A stretch of DNA of 64,000 nt. Origin: Prosapia bicincta. Its lineage: Eukaryota; Arthropoda; Insecta; Hemiptera; Cercopidae. The position numbers and the translations under genes were made by a program. This document shows, piece by piece, positions 61,093 through 64,000 of this stretch (positions are counted from its first letter, which is position 1; every line of letters starts with the position of its first letter). The stretch lies in assembly GCA_036971475.1 (NCBI GenBank), contig JBAIZL010000024.1:1137501-1201500 (forward strand), read 5' to 3'. Under the pieces are notes generated by a model. The model did no database searches. It saw only the letters and a list, made by a program, of their open reading frames with translations, and had not been told where the DNA came from.

Positions 61093-63714
61093 CATCGATC
61101 GCCCCCCCCCCCCCCCCCAAAGCAAGTCGCTGGATACGCGCCTGTAATATAAAAACCCTAAAGATTCCTCACATATTCTAACATCTAACCAATTACCACT
61201 ATCCTAATTAATTTTATATATAATTTTGTTTATCAAAGTTAAAATTTCAAATATATCAGAGTCTTGTTAATATTTAACCATTTTGAGTTTAACCTATCTA
61301 CTAAAAATAAGCTATACATTTTAACACATACTTCTTTTAACTCAATCATTTTAACAAATTTCTGATATTTTTCAATAAATAATTTCTATCAGTAATTTAA
61401 AAATAAATCCATATTGAATCTGTTATTCGTAATTAAAGCCCTACTTCCAATTTCAGACAAGTGGTTGAATAGAAAGTCAAATTGGAATATTTAGAATTTA
61501 ATTTCGGTAAGGTTTATCTCCCTTAGGCTATTTAGTTTTTATTTAAAATGTATATATTTTGAAAAAAAGATTTATTAAAAAGAAAAATAGATTGTTTATA
61601 TAACTTTGTACTGCTAAAAGGTGAAGTATTTTCAAAAATTGGTTGGTTCTTGGGCATTGTCTATTTTTTTCTGGAAGTTGCTATTCTTCTTAAGGCATCT
61701 GTGAAAATCTCCAAGTCCGGCGTTTAGGCATTTTCTTGATTGAGATGATGGTTTTAGGATATTTGGACATTTTCCCAAATATATTTACATTCCTGTGTCA
61801 CATCGTGTCACAATTTACGGTTGTTTTACAACATATTTGCACTGTAACGTTGCTTGTTGTTGAAACGTCTGCTCATTGTGGTAGCTTGGTCTTGACTCCC
61901 CTGCCGTCACCCCAAAGGCATGCTATCTTCTTAAAAAGCCAGAATTGTTACATTGTGGATTTTTCCACCAATGGCAACTTTGTTGCCTTGGAAACCTATG
62001 TTGTTGATTTATAATCTCCAGTCTATTCTGCTTGTATTCACTTTACTTATTTCTTCTCGATTTGTATGAAAGTCTTGTATTTAATACAATGTTTAGATTT
62101 AATTTGTTAACTTTTGTATTAATAATTTCTTTGTCAATATTTCTTCAAATTTATTAAATTTGCTGTTCTTTTCTCATATAAATTTACGACTGCAGTGCTG
62201 TTTATTCAATGTGGCAAGATTCTGTAAAAAATCTCTCTCATGTCTTTACCAAGTCCAATATAACTTTATACTTTTAAAATCTAGTTTTAGGCCATATAAT
62301 TATAGATTGTGGTTATTTTTAGTACATTTTAAGAATTACAATTTGTTCTATCTAGGCGTAAGCTACTCTACTTACATTTTCTTTTCTTATATTTACTATT
62401 CTTTACTTTTTAAAGTTAACATTTATGTAATATTAGGCATTTTGGCCTGGTTCCATAAAGTAAACTATTACCGTCCTATTGGCAACGATCATTTAGGCTG
62501 ACAACTTTTAGGTTATAGTTTTATTTAATACATATTATGAATTACAATTTGTTCTATCTATGCCAAAGTTGATCTGTCTACCCTTTTTAGTCTATTATTT
62601 ACTACTCTGTATTTCATTTATTCCAAATTTAATTAATATTAGGTGTTTTGGCCTGGTTCTATAATTTAAACTCTTACCATTCAATATACTCCGGTCAATA
62701 AGGCTTTCCAATTTAGGGTTATATTTGTTTCTAATACATTTTACACTCACATTTTGTCTAATTTAGAATTAAGAAAATATGCTTACATTCCTTTTTCCTA
62801 TATTTGCTATTTTTGATTTCATTGAGTTAAAATAATTTTAATATTAGGCACTTTGGTCTAGAATATTTCCACATTCTACACTATCATTGTTTGTCTACAA
62901 TCGGTTAAATTTGCTGTTGGAATGCGAGTATGCGTGCATCAGCAATTTTTATCTCTAATTTTAAAACAATTTTAAAGTCCTTATTTCAAAGTCGGTATCC
63001 ATGGCTATTTTAACCTTGTGCTACAAAAGTATAGAACTATCGAAATCTTATTGCTGTTCATGACGAGCCGGTTGTTAATTACTTATTACACTTTTGCTAT
63101 TACTTGCGACCAGACATTTTGTTAACTAAAAGTTGTTAAATTACACTTGGAGGAAACGTTTTTGTCTTACGACTTCTTCAGCCTCGTCACGAAGAGGCTG
63201 AAGAAGTCGTAAGACGAAAACGTTTCCTCCATAGTGTAAGTTAACAATTTAACAACCTTTAGTTAACAAAAAGTCTGGTCACAAGTAATAGCAAAAGTGT
63301 AATAAGTTTAGAAATGGTACTTACTAATTACTACTTCCTTATTATTAGCCAATACGCCTGTTTGGGAGTTGGCCATTTGGTGATGGAAAGGTTTTGCATA
63401 TAGTGCTTGCTTGAAATAATTGCATAAACAAGATGTTGGTTGAGAAATTGAGTGCAGCATGTGGGATAATACAAACACTATTTACAAAATCATGCCTCAT
63501 AAAAACATTAAAGTCCAGTAATTTTATAAATTACATATTATACTTTTATCTCGCTAAAATACATTTTGGCAATCCTTTTTTGTTGTAGGAGTGGCTTAGA
63601 GCCTGATGACATGCAAGTAGTATTTAGATATCTAGTTACTAAATTAGTCCCTGGATTCCTTGAAAATGAAGTCCATTTACAAAAAGAAGCTCCAGGAACA
63701 AATAACTATGGAAG
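36687..63714 (+). CDS. CCZ1: CCZ1, vacuolar fusion protein, 5' six coding exons (partial gene)
   Basis: Ccz1 partners Mon1 in the guanine-nucleotide exchange factor that activates Rab7 on late endosomes and autophagosomes, driving Rab5-to-Rab7 exchange and lysosomal fusion. Six exons join to 770 coding bases with phases 0, 2, 0, 0, 2, 2 and GT/AG boundaries. Diagnostic blocks in family order are NNFYIYNKKYGQKEGE, NVGLSEAIIQFTETF, SLHTKKTRHLYFQPEEDFWM, CDILDVFQGVQFLPLDKQTF, YTAFLYNERLIWSGLEPDDM and the terminal NNYGR. They cover the first longin domain and the start of the middle region of a protein usually near 480 residues. The 3' exons lie beyond the window. The start at 36687 has A at -3. 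An in-frame ATG at 36666 would add seven residues (MCVKNEI). Introns are 4.6, 3.8, 3.8, 3.8 and 10.3 kb. Confidence 0.95.
36966..38325. mobile_element. foldback-like element with two tiers of inverted tandem repeats
   Basis: The left outer arm has two direct 148-bp monomers starting TTGACGTG at 36966 and 37114 (landmarks GACTACCGCTATTTTCGTG, CCTAGACACGAATC, TTTTTTGTCGCTGGTGCCG). The right outer arm has about 2.5 inverted 147-bp monomers (37975-38325). Inside lie 75-bp monomers, two in + orientation (landmark TCAGGATAGATTTGG at 37503 and 37578) and four inverted (ATCCAAATCTATCCTGACT at about 37642, then every 75 bp). No protein is encoded. Ends and target duplication are not resolved. Confidence 0.7.
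38620..39087 (-). pseudogene. Penelope-like GIY-YIG C-terminal domain, degraded
   Basis: The 155-codon frame contains RIYEIECPDCNKICIGQTK, LKDRYQEHLNAYIK and THIIKNKHTFPILKNLHLI, then KMTIWEQLQIYKHKN. This is the C-terminal GIY-YIG endonuclease layout of Penelope-like retroelements, with the zinc-binding CxxC between the GIY and YIG strands. The catalytic motifs are altered (RIY for GIY, CIG for YIG). The reverse transcriptase part is absent. The first 25 or so residues are probably not original protein. Inactive relic. Confidence 0.75.
39655..39850 (+). pseudogene. Penelope-like family C C-terminal fragment, inverted partner
   Basis: Open on the + strand with KVQKGLKMTIWEQLQIYKHK, identical to the end of the minus-strand relic at 38620-39087, then continuing with Lys/Asn-rich residues. 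It is the opposite arm of the same inverted pair. Confidence 0.7.
40040..40812. mobile_element. Penelope-like family C, second inverted copy
   Basis: TACACTATAATGTACTTAAA at the left end is mirrored by AAGTACATTATAGTGTAA at the right. The minus-strand arm (to about 40590) still shows the WEQL and GIY-region relic with many frameshifts. The + arm (40595-40812) is shorter. A (TA)n tract abuts the right end. Confidence 0.65.
40811..40865. repeat. (TA)n microsatellite
   Basis: TA repeats sit exactly between the end of a family C unit and the start of a family A unit. Confidence 0.95.
40866..41102. mobile_element. Penelope-like family A solo inverted end
   Basis: Arms GAAGTTAATATATTACTATT and TAATAGTAATATATTAACAT-type sequence flank GATTCGACAATGG, GACCGAAAGGTGCCTCATCA. 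The tail AAAGTCAGTGCAACGGAAAA then leads into (TA)n. This matches both outer ends and the tail of the large family A palindrome (57184-61010), with the coding part gone. Confidence 0.75.
41336..41433 (+). CDS. CCZ1: CCZ1 exon 2
   Basis: Acceptor TTTTTTCAG. The 98 bases read EDQKLMYYYPAKT, then NVGLSEAIIQFT, and end in a split Glu codon at donor GTAAGT. The NVGLxEAIxQFT block is highly characteristic of Ccz1. Confidence 0.95.
41434..45187 (+). other. CCZ1 intron 2
   Basis: Mostly AT-rich sequence without recognised elements. It includes a GC-richer block at 42890-43130 of unknown origin and a short CTT tract near 44092. Open frames of 60-80 codons here show no family. Confidence 0.8.
45188..45281 (+). 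CDS. CCZ1: CCZ1 exon 3
   Basis: Acceptor TTAATTACAG, donor GTAAGT. Reads TFKPTHPCESLHTKKTR, then PEEDFWMVM. SLHTxK and EPEExFWMVMV are hallmark Ccz1 segments. Confidence 0.95.
46664..47496 (+). mobile_element. hAT-type MITE, full copy
   Basis: Ends TAGGGATGGGCTGATTCC and GGAATCGGCCCATCCCTA, flanked by a perfect 8-bp duplication GTTAAATG (46656-46663 and 47497-47504). It is 833 bp with no transposase. A long CT-rich tract (46927-47060) expands the interior compared with the 754-bp copy. Confidence 0.92.
46927..47060. repeat. CT-rich simple repeat inside the MITE
   Basis: (CT)n with CA and CTTT interruptions. Confidence 0.9.
48031..48085. repeat. (TA)n microsatellite
   Basis: Abuts the left end of the family E inverted unit. 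Confidence 0.95.
48095..48420. mobile_element. Penelope-like family E inverted unit, old copy
   Basis: Arms about 48095-48190 and 48280-48375 share AGGAGACTGACAGACTTACC and its inverse. A tail with AACTAACCTAA then leads to TA-rich sequence. The ribozyme core is degraded (stem II and GAAA remain on the minus strand near 48195-48225). Same family as 56773-57132. Confidence 0.7.
48484..48531 (-). ncRNA. hammerhead-ribozyme-like motif
   Basis: Mirror copy of 48704-48751 with identical core, stems and GAAA. Confidence 0.65.
48704..48751 (+). ncRNA. hammerhead-ribozyme-like motif, complete
   Basis: AACTC (stem I), CTGAGGA, extra T, stem II GTTGGT/ACCAAC, GAAA, AGCTTT (minimal stem III and cleavage position), GAGTT closing stem I with five pairs. 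Every conserved hammerhead core residue is present. Confidence 0.65.
48836..48884. repeat. (TA)n microsatellite
   Basis: Follows the tail of the family D unit. Confidence 0.95.
49106..49306 (+). CDS. CCZ1: CCZ1 exon 4
   Basis: Acceptor TGTTTCAG, donor GTAAGT, 67 codons in phase 0. Reads TVNVPTTSSAEGK, then AVLKQAYEMARLFLGPF, and ends LEHFYSR. This corresponds to the helical part of Ccz1 longin domain 1 (family pattern VLRQCYxMYKLFNGTF). The 49097 ATG lies before the acceptor and is not the start. Confidence 0.93.
50355..50989 (+). mobile_element. mariner-like element, internally deleted
   Basis: Terminal repeats CGAGGGTAAGTCAAATATTA and the inverse TAATTATTGACTTACCCTCG extend to about 32 bp. 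They are flanked by TA (50353-50354 and 50990-50991). At 635 bp it is about half the usual 1.3 kb because the 5' part of the transposase is deleted. Confidence 0.92.
50504..50914 (+). pseudogene. mariner transposase C-terminal part
   Basis: Mariner transposases cut and paste their element through a DD34D catalytic triad. The 136 or so C-terminal residues are intact: KRRGLLSKGVVLLHDNARQH with the second aspartate, then PPYSPDLAPSDFYLFGPLKE with the third. Exactly 34 residues separate the two. The N-terminal helix-turn-helix domains and the first aspartate are missing, about 200 residues short of the usual 345. The open frame begins earlier at 50396 but that part is untranslated leader fused by the deletion. 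Non-functional. Confidence 0.9.
51328..51431 (+). pseudogene. Tigger transposase N-terminus (CENP-B-type HTH), broken
   Basis: Starts MGLKRKH. After a one-base frameshift it reads TLQDKLEVLKHLDNRNVSKL and AVEFV before a TAG at about 51431. This is the DNA-binding helix-turn-helix of Tigger/Jerky transposases. A C-terminal remnant reading RQNNITDF follows at about 51708-51735. The DDE catalytic domain is deleted. Confidence 0.75.
51980..52999 (-). mobile_element. second Tigger/pogo relic
   Basis: The right end GATTATTGACGCTCTACTG precedes TA, and the left end GTAGAGCGTCAAAAAATTGA is its approximate inverse. The minus strand at 52310-52390 reads PEWTQAQLLLLKRIKDLA, a typical Tigger/Jerky C-terminal segment. 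The rest is unrecognisable. Confidence 0.65.
53092..53267 (+). CDS. CCZ1: CCZ1 exon 5
   Basis: Acceptor TTTGTTTCAG, donor GTAATA. Reads CDILDVFQGVQFLPLDKQTF and DYTAFLYNERLI, ending in a split Trp codon. The CDxLDxFxGxxFxPLDK block is diagnostic of Ccz1. Confidence 0.95.
54401..54450 (-). ncRNA. hammerhead-ribozyme-like motif (family B)
   Basis: Minus strand copy of the 55709-55755 motif with identical core. Confidence 0.55.
54700..55123 (-). pseudogene. Penelope-like GIY-YIG domain, mirror copy with deletion
   Basis: Inverse of the intact copy at 55144-55568. A short deletion near 54925 removes the residues after RFKEH and shifts the frame. Confidence 0.75.
55144..55568 (+). CDS. Penelope-like GIY-YIG endonuclease domain, partial protein
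   Basis: Penelope-like elements couple a reverse transcriptase to a C-terminal GIY-YIG nuclease that nicks the target. Here the frame is open from the palindrome loop to a stop at 55568: KVNVKIAYKTQNKLKHLLC, then KSGIYKIICSTCNEMYIGQT with the GIY and YIG motifs and CxxC, RFKEHL with the catalytic Arg, and a conserved EHVLSNQHD stretch. The reverse transcriptase is absent, cut off at the palindrome centre. There is no ATG at the start of this frame, so it is a 5'-truncated fragment unlikely to be expressed. Confidence 0.8.
55709..55755 (+). ncRNA. hammerhead-ribozyme-like motif (family B)
   Basis: ACCCT (stem I), CTGATGA, extra T, stem II GATGAC/GTCATC around ATG, GAAA, minimal stem III TGTACAT, A at the cleavage position, AGGGT closing stem I with five pairs. 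Confidence 0.6.
56707..56772. repeat. (CG)(CA)n(TA)n microsatellite
   Basis: Short GC and CA repeats followed by about 40 bases of TA, abutting the family E palindrome. Confidence 0.95.
56882..56918 (-). ncRNA. hammerhead-ribozyme-like motif (family E)
   Basis: Mirror of 56956-56992, identical. Confidence 0.6.
56956..56992 (+). ncRNA. hammerhead-ribozyme-like motif (family E)
   Basis: TTGA (stem I), CTGAAGA, extra A, stem II GATCA/TGATC-type hairpin, GAAA, TAT and T (minimal stem III and cleavage position), TCAA closing stem I. Confidence 0.6.
57133..57183. repeat. (TA)n microsatellite
   Basis: Lies exactly between the family E tail and the left end of the family A palindrome. Confidence 0.95.
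57286..59069 (-). CDS. Penelope-like reverse transcriptase/GIY-YIG protein, left copy (5'-truncated)
   Basis: Predicted to copy element RNA and nick target DNA. The first Met is at 58986 (566 codons), but the frame is open back to the palindrome centre. It includes LILKSDKTNTPVIIENTKY, which resembles the first RT motif, so the N-terminus was lost at the junction. Motifs by residue from that Met: GIPKIHKP (about 59), SYDITNMYPSIP (about 127), GLPMGSPISSVMSE (about 187), RYVDDILVIY (catalytic YVDD, about 226), IYKITCNNCNAFYIGKTTR (GIY-YIG, about 432), RFEEHYRAFK. All catalytic signatures look intact. The only difference I noticed from the other copy is His for Tyr in RFEEHY. Asn/Lys/Ile-rich composition. 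Confidence 0.93.
59075..60858 (+). CDS. Penelope-like reverse transcriptase/GIY-YIG protein, right copy (5'-truncated)
   Basis: Mirror copy of the minus-strand protein, Met at 59158, stop at 60858. RT palm motifs (GLPMGSPISS, RYVDDILVIY) and the GIY-YIG nuclease with its CxxC insert are intact. RFEEYYRAFK has Tyr where the left copy has His. The usual N-terminal extension of Penelope-like proteins is missing because the reading frame starts at the palindrome centre. It has no recognisable promoter, and the two 5' ends face each other 90 bases or so apart, so independent expression looks unlikely. Confidence 0.93.
61008..61118. repeat. (TA)n(GA)n and poly-C tracts
   Basis: TA repeats to about 61058, GA repeats to about 61090, then a run of 17 C at 61102-61118. 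Simple sequence next to the family A tail and inside the right end of the TIR element. Confidence 0.95.
61145..62324. other. unannotated intronic DNA
   Basis: No recognised element. The 92-codon frame at 61736-62014 has no known family. Confidence 0.5.
62325..62880. repeat. diverged ~205-bp tandem repeat, about 3 copies
   Basis: The landmark TATTAGG(C/T)(A/G)(T/C)TTTGG(C/T)CT recurs at about 62431, 62637 and 62842. TTTAGGTTATA and ATTACAATTTGTTCTATCTA type blocks repeat in the same register. Strongly diverged, so old. Confidence 0.7.
63150..63185 (-). ncRNA. hammerhead-like motif, mutated (family F)
   Basis: Mirror of 63194-63229. CTGAAGA is intact, but GACGAAA has become GACAAAA, losing an essential core G. 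Confidence 0.5.
63194..63229 (+). ncRNA. hammerhead-ribozyme-like motif (family F)
   Basis: GAGG (stem I), CTGAAGA, extra A, stem II GTC/GAC with GTAA loop, GAAA, ACGTTT (minimal stem III and cleavage position), CCTC closing stem I. Confidence 0.6.
63589..63714 (+). CDS. CCZ1: CCZ1 exon 6
   Basis: Acceptor TTGTTGTAG. G completes Trp, then SGLEPDDMQVVFRYLVTKLV and on to NNYG and a split Arg codon before donor GTAATC. It matches the WSGLExDDM segment of Ccz1. It is the last exon inside the window. Confidence 0.94.
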
Positions 63715-63814
63715 GTAATCAGTACTGCTTTTTCATCTAATCTTCTGTATATTTTTTTTTATGTGAATCATTTTCTATATAGCCTTTTGCTACATCTTTT
63801 GAAAAGATGTTAAC

Positions 63815-64000
63815 CAGGGTGTCTAGTGACAGGGAAAACCGGGAAAACCTGGAAAAGTCAGGGAATTTTAAGATTCTGGAAAATTCAGGGAAAAGTCAGG
63901 GAAAATTTTAAAAAATCGGGAAAATATTTATTTTGATTAGAAACAAAACTAGTGGCCATTGCTCTTGAATATTTGGTATTGTAAGCCAGCGGGCTGATTT
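63815..64000 (+). mobile_element. repeat fragment starting CAGGGTGTCTAG, running off the edge
   Basis: CAGGGTGTCTAGTGACAGGG is followed by many variants of GGAAAAGTCAGGGAA up to about 63925. This dispersed-element style is common in invertebrate genomes and probably hAT-related. Only the left part is visible. Confidence 0.4.

Larger units (their letters stand above)
56031..61144. mobile_element. TIR element with G/C homopolymer ends, hosting Penelope-like insertions
   Basis: CAGGCGCGTATCCA begins at 56031 followed by a run of G and CGAT. The inverse, ATCG, a run of C, and TGGATACGCGCCTG ends at 61144. TA is present on both outer sides. Most of the span is two later Penelope-like insertions and microsatellites, leaving roughly 1 kb of original element without a recognisable transposase. 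Superfamily uncertain (hAT-like or Tc/mariner-like). Confidence 0.6.
63088..63305. mobile_element. inverted Penelope-like unit (family F)
   Basis: CTATTACTTGCGACCAGACA at the left is mirrored by TCTGGTCACAAGTAATAG at the right. Arms of about 105 bp meet near 63190. A hammerhead-like motif sits in each arm. No coding part. Confidence 0.75.
53268..63588 (+). other. CCZ1 intron 5 (10.3 kb)
   Basis: 53268-54309 and 61145-62324 show no recognised feature. The rest is transposon sequence listed separately. Confidence 0.8.

Overview
The window is nuclear DNA of an animal, most likely an insect or other arthropod: AT-rich, full of microsatellites and minisatellites, with Penelope-like retroelements, a Helitron, hAT, mariner and Tigger/pogo transposons, and one widely spaced host gene. 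There are no prokaryotic features. A run of 100 N (6559-6658) marks an assembly gap.

The only host gene I can support is CCZ1 on the + strand. Its first six coding exons lie at 36687-36761, 41336-41433, 45188-45281, 49106-49306, 53092-53267 and 63589-63714. Spliced they give 256 codons plus 2 bases in one open frame with consistent phases and GT/AG junctions. The product is the N-terminal half of the Mon1-Ccz1 Rab7 exchange-factor subunit, and the gene runs off the right edge. The introns (3.8-10.3 kb) are packed with transposons.

Layout. 1-6558: AT-rich, no recognisable gene. 6659-13157: 83-bp satellite (about 78 copies) next to the gap. 13158-18432: short inverted Penelope-like relics and an old TIR element. 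18433-26177: mostly unrecognised DNA with degenerate 13-bp and 11-bp minisatellites and a 200-bp duplication. 26178-27506: 60-bp satellite. 28054-31217: a Helitron carrying a nested hAT MITE and a 29-bp minisatellite that has expanded inside its helicase codons. 32275-33024: 23-bp satellite. 33604-34346: microsatellites and Penelope-like relics. 36687-64000: the CCZ1 locus. Intron 1 holds a foldback-like element and a Penelope-like cluster, intron 3 a hAT MITE and two inverted Penelope-like units, intron 4 two Tigger relics (one with a nested mariner), and intron 5 two Penelope-like palindromes, one of them a 3.8-kb nearly perfect inverted repeat encoding two 566-residue RT/GIY-YIG proteins.

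The most striking pattern is that at least six different Penelope-like families share one layout: an inverted dimer, each arm carrying a hammerhead-ribozyme-like core (CTGANGA, one extra base, stem II, GAAA), a short non-inverted tail on one side, and usually a (TA)n tract at the boundary. One dimer is bounded by a perfect 13-bp target-site duplication, so it appears to have inserted as a unit.
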